The notes under the pieces: model-generated
Databases searched by the model: none
What the model was told of the DNA's origin: nothing
The model's input: the letters and a program-made list of their open reading frames with translations, nothing else
DNA from: an uncultured Acidovorax sp.
GTDB taxonomy: Bacteria; Pseudomonadota; Gammaproteobacteria; Burkholderiales; Burkholderiaceae_C
Direction: 5' to 3'
DNA: 50,447 nt
NCBI GenBank assembly: GCA_913774625.1
Contig: CAJYHL010000004.1
Location: forward strand, 1-50,447
In this document: one piece after another, positions 33,333 through 41,428 of the stretch
Position numbering within the stretch: position 1 is the stretch's first letter
Layout: each line of letters opens with the position of its first letter
Position numbers and translations under genes: made by a program

Positions 33333-33953
33333 ATGAGCATCGATCTCGCACGCATCAACGCCGACCTGGGCCGCAACGCGCAGGGCCTGGTGGACTGGGC
33401 CGTCGGCCTGGGCCGCCCGGCCATAGTCACCACCAACTTCCGCCCCTTCGAGGCGGTGATCCTGCACATGGTCACGCGCGCGCAGCCCGACGTGCCCGTG
33501 GTGTGGATGGACAACGGCTACAACACCGAAGCCACCTACCGCTTCGCCGACGAGGTGACGCGGCAGCTGAACCTGAACCTCAGCATCTACCTGCCGCGCC
33601 GCTCGCGCGCGCACCGCGAGGCGGTCGAGGGCCCGGTGCCGGCACTGGACGATCCGCGCCACGCAGCGTTCACCGAAGAGGTCAAGCTCGAACCCTTCGC
33701 CCGCGCCCTGCGCGAGACCGCGCCCCAGGTCTGGTTCACCGCCCTGCGCGCCACCGACACGGCGGTGCGTGCGCAGATGGACCCGGTCAGCATCAACCCC
33801 GACGGGCTCATCAAGGTGGCGCCGCTGCTGCACTGGTCGTCCAAGGATCTGTACGAGTACCTGCAGGCCCACGGCCTGCCCAACAACTTCGACTACGTGG
33901 ACCCCACCAAGGGCGAAGACAACCGCGAATGCGGCCTGCACCTGTCGCATTGA
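33333..33953 (+). CDS. Compact PAPS reductase-family protein (CysH-like)
   Basis: A 206-residue PP-loop-fold protein of the CysH family, which reduces activated sulfate to sulfite. The expected start region is TTNFRPFEAVILHMV, and VKLEPFARALRETAPQVWFTALRATDTAVRAQM corresponds to the substrate-binding core. The C-terminal ECGLH motif carries the only cysteine, Cys200, the catalytic nucleophile. The CC...CxxC iron-sulfur motif of APS reductases is absent, as in the E. coli PAPS type, but the protein is shorter than that enzyme (244 residues). GGGGA precedes the ATG by 9 nt. It is isolated from cysDNI genes and faces a Fur-box-like site, so it may be a paralogue with a specialised use. Confidence 0.75.
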   Translation: MSIDLARINADLGRNAQGLVDWAVGLGRPAIVTTNFRPFEAVILHMVTRAQPDVPVVWMDNGYNTEATYRFADEVTRQLNLNLSIYLPRRSRAHREAVEGPVPALDDPRHAAFTEEVKLEPFARALRETAPQVWFTALRATDTAVRAQMDPVSINPDGLIKVAPLLHWSSKDLYEYLQAHGLPNNFDYVDPTKGEDNRECGLHLSH

Positions 33954-34009
33954 ACGCAGCCGAAGCGCGGCCTTTGCCGCACGGCGATCGCGCCGTTTTC
34001 CGACACCCC

Positions 34010-34038
34010 AAGGCGTGCCCAGTGCACGCCTTTTTTTT
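34010..34038 (+). terminator. Rho-independent terminator after the CysH-like gene
   Basis: AAGGCGTGC (34010-34018) and GCACGCCTT (34024-34032) form a 9-bp stem with a 5-nt loop, followed by a run of eight T residues. It stands 57 nt after the stop codon. Confidence 0.9.
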
Positions 34039-34223
34039 CGTCCGTGCACGCCGTTCCGCGGCGCTCCCGGATCGTAGGCTTGAGCTGACGCGGGGTGCGC
34101 GGACAGGCCTACGGCCCCGCCGAAAAGCGGCTTTTAGAGTGCGTCCATCGCATGCAGCAAGGACTTGCTTCCACCCGGAAGCGAGGGCTCAAGCGACAAC
34201 GGCAACGCACGAAGGAGCGCACC

Positions 34224-34442
34224 ATGAACGAAGACACCATCAAGGGCAACTGGAAGCAGTTCACCGGCAAGATCAAGGAGCAATGGGGCAAGCTCACGGA
34301 CGACGACCTCGACGTCGCAGCCGGCAAGCGCGACCAGTTGCTGGGCAAGCTGCAGGAGCGCCACGGCCTGGCCAAGGACGCCGCCGAGAAGGAGCTCAAG
34401 GACTGGGAAGGCCGCAACCCCGACTTCCGCTACGACCGCTGA
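34224..34442 (+). CDS. CsbD-family stress-response protein
   Basis: A 72-residue hydrophilic protein of the CsbD family. It begins MNEDTIKGNWKQFTGKIKEQWG and continues KLTDDDLDVAAGKRDQLLGKLQ, the standard pattern, and ends in WEGRNPDFRYDR. The ATG follows GAAGGAG by 6 nt. CsbD proteins accumulate under general stress and in stationary phase; their molecular activity is unknown. Here it lies between two terminators and precedes the CX10C repeat protein by 119 nt in the same direction, suggesting but not proving joint expression. Confidence 0.93.
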   Translation: MNEDTIKGNWKQFTGKIKEQWGKLTDDDLDVAAGKRDQLLGKLQERHGLAKDAAEKELKDWEGRNPDFRYDR

Positions 34443-34561
34443 GCGCCGAGCCAGCTTCGGTCTTTTCACAGCATCCACCACAACACCAAGGCCCCCGCGG
34501 CAAGACCACCAGCTGAGCCGCCGGCAGCCGTGCCCCCCTTTTTTTACCTGAGGAGAAACCC

Positions 34562-35140
34562 ATGAAACACACCCGTAACCTGCTCGCCATCGTTGCCGCC
34601 AGCCTGCTGGCCACCTCCGGCATGGCTATGACCCGCGAAGAGCACAGCGCCGCCAAGGACCGCATCTCGGCCGACTACAAGGCGAACAAGGCCAAGTGCG
34701 ATGCCCTGAAGGACAACGCCAAGGACATCTGCATGAAGGAAGCCAAGGGCACCGAAAGCGTGGCCAAGGCCGAACTGGAAGCCCAGTACAAGCCCAGCGA
34801 GAAGAACACCTACAAGGTCGCCGAAGCCCGCGCCGATGCCGACTACGCCGTCGCCAAGGAAAAGTGCGACGACCAGAAGGGCGACGCCAAGAAGATCTGC
34901 GAGAAGGACGCCAAGGCTGCCCACGTGACCGCCAAGGAAAACGCCAAGGTCGCCCGTGCCCAGGCCACCCCTGCCGACACCGCGGCCAAGAAGGACGCCA
35001 AGGTCGCAGAAGCCAAGAAGGACGCCACCGAAGAGAAGCGCGAAGCCCAGTACAAGGCCGCCAAGGAGCGCTGCGACACGATGTCCGGCGACGTGAAGGA
35101 CAAGTGCGTGGCCGACGCCAAGCGCATGTACGGCCAGTGA
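34562..35140 (+). CDS. Periplasmic lysine/alanine-rich protein with three CX10C repeats
   Basis: A 192-residue exported protein I cannot assign to a characterised family. A signal peptide (residues 1-22, ending SGMAM) follows a GAGGAG ribosome binding site. The mature part is highly charged and helical and contains three repeats of about 60 residues. Each repeat has an aromatic-centred start (ADYKANKAKCD, ADYAVAKEKCD, AQYKAAKERCD) and a cysteine pair spaced CX10C (Cys46/57, 102/113, 171/182), each ending CxxxAK. The even pairing suggests three intramolecular disulfides or helical-hairpin staples in the periplasm, possibly metal binding. It lies downstream of CsbD, which hints at an envelope stress role. 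Function unknown. Confidence 0.85.
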   Translation: MKHTRNLLAIVAASLLATSGMAMTREEHSAAKDRISADYKANKAKCDALKDNAKDICMKEAKGTESVAKAELEAQYKPSEKNTYKVAEARADADYAVAKEKCDDQKGDAKKICEKDAKAAHVTAKENAKVARAQATPADTAAKKDAKVAEAKKDATEEKREAQYKAAKERCDTMSGDVKDKCVADAKRMYGQ

Positions 35141-35265
35141 TGGCGTTCTCCCCGGCCGCCTGACCGTCCCTCCACCGCTGGCGTCCGCTTCCGCGAACGC
35201 CTCGGTCCAGGAAGGCGAAAGCGGTCTGCAAGCCGGGGAGCCGGCTCACGGACAGTCAAGTCCCC

Positions 35266-35297
35266 AGGCCCCGCGCATGCGGGGCCTTTTTCTTTTT
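35266..35297 (+). terminator. Rho-independent terminator after the CX10C protein
   Basis: AGGCCCCGC (35266-35274) and GCGGGGCCT (35279-35287) form a 9-bp stem with loop GCAT, followed by TTTTTCTTTTT. It lies between the plus-strand CX10C gene and the convergent marR gene. Confidence 0.9.
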
Positions 35298-35309
35298 CAT
35301 TCCGGATTC

Positions 35310-35804
35310 TCAGATGCTTTCCGGCGCAGGCTGATCCCGCTCCGCGACCTGCACCAGCCAGCGGCGCACGACCGCCTCTTCCTCGGGCGAGAGCGCCTGC
35401 AGCAGCTGCTCTTCCACGGCGGCTGCGGCCTTCTTGCAGCGCTTGAGCACCGCCTTGCCTGCTGCCGTCAGTTCATTGGCCTGGATCCTGCCGTGCTCGG
35501 GGTGGGGTGTGCGCGCGATCAGGCCGTCGCGCTCCAGATTCGTGACGATGACGTTCATCGTCTGCGGCGTCAGGAGGGCCGTTCTGGCCAGCTCGGCGCC
35601 CGAAGCGCCGGGATAGGCGGCCAGCATCGTGAGCACCGAGAACTGCGGCAGCGTCACGCCATCGGCCAGCAGGGCTCGCTCCATGCGCGCGCGGTGCGCG
35701 GAATGGGCCTGGCGCAGCAGATAGCCGATGTGCCCGTCGAGGCCGCGCTTGCCCTGGCCGGCCTCCGGTGCAGCGGATTCGGCGGGGTTGCGGGGTTTGC
35801 TCAT
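35310..35804 (-). CDS. MarR-family transcriptional regulator
   Basis: A 164-residue winged-helix regulator. The helix-turn-helix region is GVTLPQFSVLTMLAAYPGAS with LARTALLTPQTMNVIVTNLE, and the wing is GLIARTPHPEHGRIQANELT. The N-terminal helix includes GYLLRQAHSAHRARMERALL. No conserved redox cysteine pair is evident; one cysteine is in LKRCKKAAA. It is divergent from an AhpD-like gene across a 55-nt gap that holds two dyad-like elements (35809-35844), so it likely represses its own gene and the neighbour, as MarR/OhrR-type proteins do. The ligand is unknown. Confidence 0.9.
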   Translation of the reverse strand: MSKPRNPAESAAPEAGQGKRGLDGHIGYLLRQAHSAHRARMERALLADGVTLPQFSVLTMLAAYPGASGAELARTALLTPQTMNVIVTNLERDGLIARTPHPEHGRIQANELTAAGKAVLKRCKKAAAAVEEQLLQALSPEEEAVVRRWLVQVAERDQPAPESI

Positions 35805-35808
35805 GATG

Positions 35809-35844
35809 TCAGAGTTCGAATATGATTGATTGTCAGAGCTCTGA
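35809..35844. promoter_or_regulatory. MarR operator region with a perfect 12-bp palindrome
   Basis: TCAGAGCTCTGA (35833-35844) is a perfect palindrome, and the half-site GTCAGAG is repeated at 35809-35815 and 35832-35838. They lie in the 55-nt gap between the divergent marR and AhpD-like genes. Confidence 0.6.
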
Positions 35845-35859
35845 TTTTATCGGCCCATC

Positions 35860-36393
35860 ATGTCCATGCAGCCTGTTCCGCCCTCTCCCTCACGCCAAGG
35901 CCCTTGCGCCGCCGCGCCCCGCATCGGCTGGAGGGAATTCGACCATGCCGTTCCGGGCGCCAGCGACGCGCTGCGCGCCCTGGGCCTGGCGGTCGATGCC
36001 ACGGGCCTGGAAAAGCGGCTCACCGAGCTGGTCAAGGTGCGCGTGTCCCAGATGAACGGCTGCGCTTTCTGCCTGCAGCTGCATCTGGGCTGGGCGCGGA
36101 AGGCAGGCGTTCCCGATCCGCAACTGGACCTGCTGCCGGTCTGGCGCGAAGCCGGCTGCTTCGATGCCCGCGAATGTGCAGCCTTGGAGTGGGCCGAGGC
36201 GCTGACCCGCATGGAGCGGGCTCCCGTGGACGACGACCTCCACGCGCGGGCCGCCACCGCCTTCGCACCGCCCGAACTGGCCGCGCTGACGGCAGCCGTC
36301 GCCGCCATCAACGCCTGGAACCGGATCGCCGGCGCCCTGCGCTTCGCGTTGCCCGGCAGCGAGGGCGCAGCACGGACGCCGCTGACCGATTGA
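35860..36393 (+). CDS. AhpD/carboxymuconolactone decarboxylase-family protein
   Basis: A 177-residue protein of the AhpD-like alkylhydroperoxidase family. The signature NGCAFCLQLH gives Cys68, Cys71 and His75 (CxxCxxxH), which in AhpD form the proton relay and redox disulfide. LEKRLTELVKVRVSQMNG before it and FAPPELAALTAAVAAINAWNRIAGALRF after it are typical of the fold. These proteins are thought to reduce peroxides or serve related redox reactions. The gene diverges from marR and shares its operator, so it is probably induced by an organic or oxidative signal. The SnoaL-like gene follows 49 nt later and may be co-transcribed. Confidence 0.88.
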   Translation: MSMQPVPPSPSRQGPCAAAPRIGWREFDHAVPGASDALRALGLAVDATGLEKRLTELVKVRVSQMNGCAFCLQLHLGWARKAGVPDPQLDLLPVWREAGCFDARECAALEWAEALTRMERAPVDDDLHARAATAFAPPELAALTAAVAAINAWNRIAGALRFALPGSEGAARTPLTD

Positions 36394-36442
36394 ACCTGAC
36401 GCGCAAGCCTCTTGCCGCCTCACGAAACGAAAGGCCCCTGGC

Positions 36443-36892
36443 ATGACAGCTGCTGCTCTGGATCATTTGCTGGACCGCAACAAGGCCGTGGTAGCCCGCC
36501 ATCTGCAGGCGGAGAATGCCCACGCCCTGCAGGCCACGTTGGACACGCTGCATCCCGACTGCATCTTCGAAGATCTGCCGCTGGGACAGGTGTATCGCGG
36601 CAAGGCCGGCGCAGCCGAGTACTACCGAACCTGGTGGAACGCTTTCCAGATCGAGGTGCGCGGCGTCGCGAGGCACTGGAGCGTGGAAGGGAACATAGTG
36701 GCCGAAACCTCCTATGTGGGCACGCATGTCGGCCGCTTCCATGGCATCGCGCCGACAGGCCTGCCCATCCATCTGCCGCTGGCCGTGGTGATCACCTTCG
36801 AGGACGGACTCATGTCGGGCGAGCGCTTCTATTACGACGCGGGGGCCTTGTTCCGCCAGCTGGGGCTGAAGGACCGGCCTGCTGGCCTTTGA
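36443..36892 (+). CDS. SnoaL-like/NTF2-fold protein
   Basis: A 149-residue protein with the SnoaL-like pattern: an early helical part, then NAHALQATLDTLHPDCIFEDLPLGQVYRGKAG, with GAAEYYRTWWNAF, and VVITFEDGLMSGERFYYDAGALFRQLGL at the end. This small alpha/beta cone fold serves cyclases, isomerases and epoxide hydrolases acting on small organic molecules, and some members have no known activity. No catalytic assignment is possible here. It follows the AhpD-like gene at 49 nt in the same direction. The ATG at 36443 is preceded by AAAGG. Confidence 0.8.
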   Translation: MTAAALDHLLDRNKAVVARHLQAENAHALQATLDTLHPDCIFEDLPLGQVYRGKAGAAEYYRTWWNAFQIEVRGVARHWSVEGNIVAETSYVGTHVGRFHGIAPTGLPIHLPLAVVITFEDGLMSGERFYYDAGALFRQLGLKDRPAGL

Positions 36893-36949
36893 TCCACGGC
36901 GATCCACGGCGCTGCGCCAAGGCCCCCGTTTCGGGTGGAGGGCTGCCCC

Positions 36950-36963
36950 CTGATCTGGATCAA
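36950..36963 (+). promoter_or_regulatory. FNR/Anr box upstream of the hemerythrin gene
   Basis: CTGAT-CTGG-ATCAA matches 9 of 10 positions of TTGAT-N4-ATCAA. Centred at 36956-36957, it would sit near -41.5 for a start at about 36998, where a weak -10 (TAAGCT, 36986-36991) is present. This fits an FNR-activated class II promoter under low oxygen. Confidence 0.75.
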
Positions 36964-37053
36964 AGCTCCTCCCGAGGCCGTTCCCTAAGCTGACGCAACC
37001 AACGATGGTCCCGCCAACCCTGGCGGGCCGCTTGAAGAAGGACAGGGAAAGCG

Positions 37054-37578
37054 ATGGCTGCATTGGAATGGTCGGACGGTCTGGCGCTGGACCTGCCGCT
37101 GATGGATACGACCCATCAGGAATTCGTCGCGCTGCTGGCGGCCGTGCAGGCGGCGGACGACGCGGCGTTGCCGCCCGCCTGGCACGCGCTGGTCGAGCAC
37201 ACGGCGGCGCATTTCGGCCAGGAAGACCGCTGGATGCAGGCCACGCGCTTCGCGTCGAGCAACTGCCATTCGCTGCAGCACCGCGTGGTGCTGCAGGTGC
37301 TGGCCGAGGGCTCGGAGCGCGCGGCGCTGCCGGGCGGCCTGCAGGCGCTGCGCGCCATGGCGGGCGAGCTCGCCCTCTGGTTCCCGCAGCACACCCAGAC
37401 CATGGATGCCGCGCTGGCGCTGCACCTGCGCCGCGTGGGCTTCGACCCGCAGACGGGCCAGGTGGCCGCGCCGGCCGAGCTGCCTGCAGGGCTGATCGAA
37501 GGCTGCGGGGGCTCCTGCTCCGGCGACCATGGCCCTGCGCAGGCCGCCCGCAGCGAGCCCAGCGCCTTGCCGGCCTGA
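37054..37578 (+). CDS. Bacteriohemerythrin-like protein
   Basis: A 174-residue non-heme diiron oxygen-binding protein. All seven metal ligands are readable: His21, the HxxxE pair His53/Glu57, the HxxxH pair His72/His76, and the HxxxxD pair His113/Asp118. The four-helix domain spans about residues 5-130. After it comes an extra tail of about 45 residues with EGCGGSC (Cys151 and Cys155), not part of the usual domain and perhaps a second metal or disulfide site. An FNR/Anr box (36950-36963) sits upstream, so the gene is likely induced when oxygen is scarce. It may store or sense oxygen, or shield proteins from it. Confidence 0.9.
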   Translation: MAALEWSDGLALDLPLMDTTHQEFVALLAAVQAADDAALPPAWHALVEHTAAHFGQEDRWMQATRFASSNCHSLQHRVVLQVLAEGSERAALPGGLQALRAMAGELALWFPQHTQTMDAALALHLRRVGFDPQTGQVAAPAELPAGLIEGCGGSCSGDHGPAQAARSEPSALPA

Positions 37579-37629
37579 TCCGTCAGAACGGGTTGACGAT
37601 CTCCCAGGGGGAGCTCGGCCCGCAGCCGT

Positions 37630-38268
37630 TCAGCGCGCCACCAGCACCGGAAACAGCTTGCCCAGCCCGTCGGCCATCACCTCTACGGCCAGGGCAGCGA
37701 GGATCAGGCCCATCAGCCGGGTCATCACGTTGATGCCGGTCTTGCCCAGCACGCGGGCGATGGGCTCGGCCAGGGAGAAGCACAGCGCCGTGGCGGCGGC
37801 GATGACCACGCCGTAGCCCACCAGCGCCAGGTGTTGCCACACGGTCTGCGCGCGGTCGGCATAGATCACGACGGTGGACATGCTGGCCGGCCCGGTCAGC
37901 AACGGAATGGTGAGCGGCACCACGGCGATGCTGTCGCCCTGCGCTGCCTTTTCCGCGCCTTCTTCCAGCTCGTTGGTCAGCGGCTTGGCTTCGGCCGGCT
38001 GGGCGTTCAGCATGTTCATGGCGCTGATGAGCAGCAGCAGGCCGCCGCCCACCTGGAAGCTCTGCAGCGAGATGTTGAAGAAGGCCAGGATCTGCAGCCC
38101 CAGCAGCGCGCAGGCGGCGATCACGCAGAAGGCGCTGAAGGCGGCCACCTGGATGGTGCGGCGGCGCTGCGCCTGCGAGAAGCCGGTGGTGTAGTGGATG
38201 AAGAAGGGCACGATGGCCAGCGGGTTCACGATCGCGAGCAGGGCGATCAGCGGCTTGATCCAGTCCAT
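37630..38268 (-). CDS. MarC/UPF0056-family inner membrane protein
   Basis: A 212-residue membrane protein with about six hydrophobic segments. Family motifs are LIALLAIVNPLAIVPFFIHYT near the start, and VPLTIPLLTGPASMSTVVIYA and INVMTRLMGLILAALAVEVMADGL later. The name MarC comes from the mar region of E. coli, but no drug-resistance role is established. Function unknown. The ATG at 38268 overlaps the last base of the SDR stop codon (TGATG), so both are one operon. Confidence 0.9.
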   Translation of the reverse strand: MDWIKPLIALLAIVNPLAIVPFFIHYTTGFSQAQRRRTIQVAAFSAFCVIAACALLGLQILAFFNISLQSFQVGGGLLLLISAMNMLNAQPAEAKPLTNELEEGAEKAAQGDSIAVVPLTIPLLTGPASMSTVVIYADRAQTVWQHLALVGYGVVIAAATALCFSLAEPIARVLGKTGINVMTRLMGLILAALAVEVMADGLGKLFPVLVAR

Positions 38269-39032
38269 CAGCGGCCTCCGGAGACTTCCAGGAAGGACAT
38301 GGTGGTGTAGGGCGAGGCATCGCCCATCAGCCACACGATGGCCTCGGCCACCTCTTCGGCAGAGCCGCCGCGCCCCATGGGCACCTGGTGCGCCAGGTCG
38401 CGCACGCGGTCGGGCAGGCCGCCGCTGGCGTGGATCTCGGTCTCGATCAGGCCCGGGCGCACGGCGTTCACGCGGATGCCCTCGGCCGCCACCTCGCGCG
38501 CCAGGCCCAGCGTCAGCACGTCGATGGCGCCCTTGGCCGCCGCGTAGTCCACGTATTGCCCGGCCGCGCCCAGCCGCGCCGCCGCGCTGGAGACGTTGAC
38601 GATGCTGCCGCCCGCGCCGCCGTGCCGGGTGCTCATGCGGCGCACGGCCTCGCGGGCGCAGTAGAAGCTGCCCAGCACGTTGATGTCGAACATGCGGCGC
38701 AGGCGCTCGCCGCCCATCTCGTCCACGCGGGCGGGCACGTCCACCACGCCCGCGTTGTTGACCAGGGCGCCCAGGCGTCCGGCATGGCCCAGCTGCTCGT
38801 CCACGGCGGTGAACATCGCCACCACGTCGGCCTCCACCGCCACGTCGCCCTGCACGGCGATGGCCGTGCCGCCGGCCTGCCTGATCTGGCGCACGACGGT
38901 CTGGGCGGCATCGGCGTTGCGCGCGTAGTTGACGGCCACGGCCCAGCCCCGGCGCGCCGCCAGCAGGGCGGTGGCCGCGCCGATGCCCCGGCTCGCGCCG
39001 GTGACCAGGGCCACTCGGGTGGTGTCACTCAT
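38268..39032 (-). CDS. Short-chain dehydrogenase/reductase (SDR)
   Basis: A 254-residue classical SDR. The cofactor motif TGASRGIG covers residues 11-18, NNAG sits in LVNNAGVV, the catalytic Ser is in IVNVSSAAARLG, and the YxxxK motif is YAAAK, followed by RVNAVRPGLIETEI. It should oxidise or reduce an alcohol or ketone with NAD(P). An Asn after the second strand (AVNYARNAD) favours NADP. Substrate cannot be read. AGGAGG precedes the ATG. It is translationally linked to the following marC gene, for which no functional connection is known. Confidence 0.9.
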   Translation of the reverse strand: MSDTTRVALVTGASRGIGAATALLAARRGWAVAVNYARNADAAQTVVRQIRQAGGTAIAVQGDVAVEADVVAMFTAVDEQLGHAGRLGALVNNAGVVDVPARVDEMGGERLRRMFDINVLGSFYCAREAVRRMSTRHGGAGGSIVNVSSAAARLGAAGQYVDYAAAKGAIDVLTLGLAREVAAEGIRVNAVRPGLIETEIHASGGLPDRVRDLAHQVPMGRGGSAEEVAEAIVWLMGDASPYTTMSFLEVSGGR

Positions 39033-39260
39033 GGATCGCCTCCTGATGCAAGAATGGTGTGGGCAGCCAGCTGATGTGCTGCGCTGTCTCGACCGGCATT
39101 ACAGCATTGCAGGGCGCCGTCCGGCAGGGCGCCGGGGCGCCGCAGGCGGATGATGGCCGGCTAATGCGCCGGGCGCTGCCGCCTTGCCCCGCTGCGCTGC
39201 TGTTGCCTCGCTATTACTCTCTCATCCCCGTCCCCCTCAATCCAAGAAGGAGCCAAGTCC

Positions 39261-39965
39261 ATGGGCCAGTTCGTCGATCTCACTTCCGCTGATGGTTTCA
39301 CCATGCCCGCCTGGGTCGCCCTGCCCGAAGGCACGCCGCGCGGCGGCCTGGTGGTGGTGCAAGAAATCTTCGGCGTCAATTCGCATATCCGCGACGTGGC
39401 CGACCGCTGGGCCGCCAAGGGCTACGCCGTGGTGGCGCCGGCCATGTTCGCGCGCGTCAAGCCGGGCGTGGAACTGGGCTACAGCGATGCCGACATGCAG
39501 GCCGGCATCGCCCTCAAGGCCGAAGCCGAGGCGCTGCCCGGCGCCGGCGTGCTGCCCGACATCCAGGCCGCCATCGACCATGCCGCGCAGCTGGCGGGTG
39601 GCGAGCAGGGCGGCGGCAAGGTCGGCATCTTCGGCTTCTGCTGGGGCGGCCTGCTGACCTGGCGCGCCGCCTGCGAGCTGCAGGGCCTGTCGGCCGCCAT
39701 CAGCTACTACGGCGGCGGCATGACCATGGGCGCGGAGGTCGATCGCCAGCCGCGCTGCCCGGTGATGGCGCACTTCGGCCGGCGCGACCACTTCATCACG
39801 CTGGACTCGGTCGAGGCCTTCGGCCGCGCCCACCCGGAAGTCGAGGTGCATCTGTACGACGCCGACCACGGCTTCAACTGCGACCAGCGCGGCTCCTACG
39901 ACGCGCCGGCCGCCACCACGGCGGCCGAGCGCACGCAGGACTTCCTCGCGCGCCACGTGGGCTGA
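39261..39965 (+). CDS. Dienelactone hydrolase-family protein
   Basis: A 234-residue alpha/beta hydrolase of the dienelactone hydrolase family. Catalytic residues are visible: Cys127 in GFCWGG, Asp176 in FGRRDHF and His203 in DADHGFNCDQR, with Glu36 in VQEIFGVN that holds the resting cysteine. Such enzymes open dienelactones in chloroaromatic breakdown or act more widely on small esters. No chlorocatechol cluster is nearby, so the physiological role is uncertain. AAGGAG stands 6 nt before the ATG. It diverges from the SDR gene and is followed by a palindromic element before proA. Confidence 0.9.
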   Translation: MGQFVDLTSADGFTMPAWVALPEGTPRGGLVVVQEIFGVNSHIRDVADRWAAKGYAVVAPAMFARVKPGVELGYSDADMQAGIALKAEAEALPGAGVLPDIQAAIDHAAQLAGGEQGGGKVGIFGFCWGGLLTWRAACELQGLSAAISYYGGGMTMGAEVDRQPRCPVMAHFGRRDHFITLDSVEAFGRAHPEVEVHLYDADHGFNCDQRGSYDAPAATTAAERTQDFLARHVG

Positions 39966-40068
39966 TACGGATTCGCCTTCCATCGGCTCACGTCGTTGGT
40001 TCCCCTCGCCGTGCTGCGGCACGGTTTTCGGCTCCCCGCCTGGTTATCCGATGGAAGGCGAGCCCGTA
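39966..40068. repeat. 103-bp imperfect palindrome with nested hairpin
   Basis: Outer arms 39966-39986 and 40048-40068 pair at 19 of 21 positions, including a perfect 13-bp core CGCCTTCCATCGG. Inside, CCGTGC and GCACGG (40009-40014, 40019-40024) form a second stem with loop TGCG, followed by TTTT. The first base follows the hydrolase stop codon directly. It resembles a REP/REPIN-type or MITE-like element and also could end transcription. Confidence 0.7.
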
Positions 40069-40119
40069 TGAAACCCCCGCCGGGAGCTCCCGGCGGCGGA
40101 GTGCGTCAAAATCACGCCC

Positions 40120-41400
40120 ATGAACGCGCTCAACATCGCCGAATACACCCACAGCCTGGGCCTGCAGGCCAAGGCCGCCTCCGCCCTGATGGCCCGCGCG
40201 CCTGCCGCCATCAAAAACAAGGCGCTCCTGGCGCTGGCCCGGCGCCTGCGCGAGAGCGTGGCCGCCCTGCAGGAGGACAACGCCCGCGACCTGGAGCGCG
40301 CCCGCGCCGCCGGCCTGGCCGAGCCCCTGGTGGACCGCCTGAAGCTCAGCCCCAAGGTGCTGGAGACCTGCGCCCAGGGTTGCGAGCAGCTGGCCGCCAT
40401 GCCGGACATCATCGGCGAGATCCTGGGGATGAAGCAGCAGCCCAGCGGTATCCGCGTGGGCCAGATGCGCGTGCCCATCGGCGTGTTCGGCATGATCTAC
40501 GAGAGCCGCCCGAACGTGACCATCGAGGCCGCCAGCCTCAGCATCAAGAGCGGCAACGCCTGTATCCTGCGCGGCGGTTCCGAGGCCATCGACTCCAACA
40601 AGGCGTTGGCCCGGCTGGTGCAGGAAGCGCTGGCCGAGGCCGGCCTGCCCGAGGATGCGGTGCAGCTGGTGCAGACCACCGACCGCGAGGCCGTGGGCCA
40701 GCTGATCGCCATGCCCGACTACGTGGACGTCATCATCCCGCGCGGCGGCAAGGGCCTGATCGAGCGCATCAGCCGCGATGCCCGGGTGCCCGTCATCAAG
40801 CACCTGGACGGCAACTGCCATACCTATGTGGACGACCCCTGCGACGTGGCCATGGCCGTCAAGGTGGCCGACAACGCCAAGACGAACAAGTACAGCCCCT
40901 GCAACGCCAGCGAAGGCCTGCTGGTCGCGCGCGGCGTGGCTGCCGAGTTCCTGCCGCAGATCGGCGTGGTCTATGCCGCCAAGGGCGTGGAGATGCGCGG
41001 CTGCCCCGAAGCGCTGGCCCTGCTGGCCGACGTGCCGGGCGCGCTGCTGGTGCCCGCCACCGAGCGGGACTGGGGAGAGGAGTACCTCGCGCCCATCATC
41101 AGCATCAAGGTGGTGGAGGGGGTCGATGAAGCCATCGCCCACATCAACCGCTACGGCAGCCATCACACCGACGCCATCCTCACGCGCGACCACATGCATG
41201 CGCAGCGCTTCCTGCGCGAGGTGGATTCGGCCAGCGTGATGGTGAACGCCAGCACGCGCTTCGCCGACGGCTTCGAATACGGCCTGGGCGCCGAAATCGG
41301 CATCAGCACCGACAAGTTCCACGCCCGCGGCCCCGTGGGCATCGAGGGCCTGACCTCGCTCAAGTGGGTGGTGCTGGGCGAAGGCGAAGTGCGCGCCTGA
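40120..41400 (+). CDS. proA: Gamma-glutamyl phosphate reductase
   Basis: A 426-residue NADPH-dependent enzyme that reduces glutamyl 5-phosphate to the semialdehyde in proline synthesis. Family motifs are [47 protein letters not shown] and the catalytic-cysteine region near [13 protein letters not shown], plus [14 protein letters not shown] and [21 protein letters not shown] at the end. proB is not adjacent and must be elsewhere. The gene stands between the palindromic repeat and trkA, with 28 nt before trkA; co-transcription with trkA is possible but has no evident meaning. Confidence 0.97.
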   Translation: MNALNIAEYTHSLGLQAKAASALMARAPAAIKNKALLALARRLRESVAALQEDNARDLERARAAGLAEPLVDRLKLSPKVLETCAQGCEQLAAMPDIIGEILGMKQQPSGIRVGQMRVPIGVFGMIYESRPNVTIEAASLSIKSGNACILRGGSEAIDSNKALARLVQEALAEAGLPEDAVQLVQTTDREAVGQLIAMPDYVDVIIPRGGKGLIERISRDARVPVIKHLDGNCHTYVDDPCDVAMAVKVADNAKTNKYSPCNASEGLLVARGVAAEFLPQIGVVYAAKGVEMRGCPEALALLADVPGALLVPATERDWGEEYLAPIISIKVVEGVDEAIAHINRYGSHHTDAILTRDHMHAQRFLREVDSASVMVNASTRFADGFEYGLGAEIGISTDKFHARGPVGIEGLTSLKWVVLGEGEVRA

Positions 41401-41428
41401 CCCGGGTGCGGCGCAGCAGCCCATCGCC

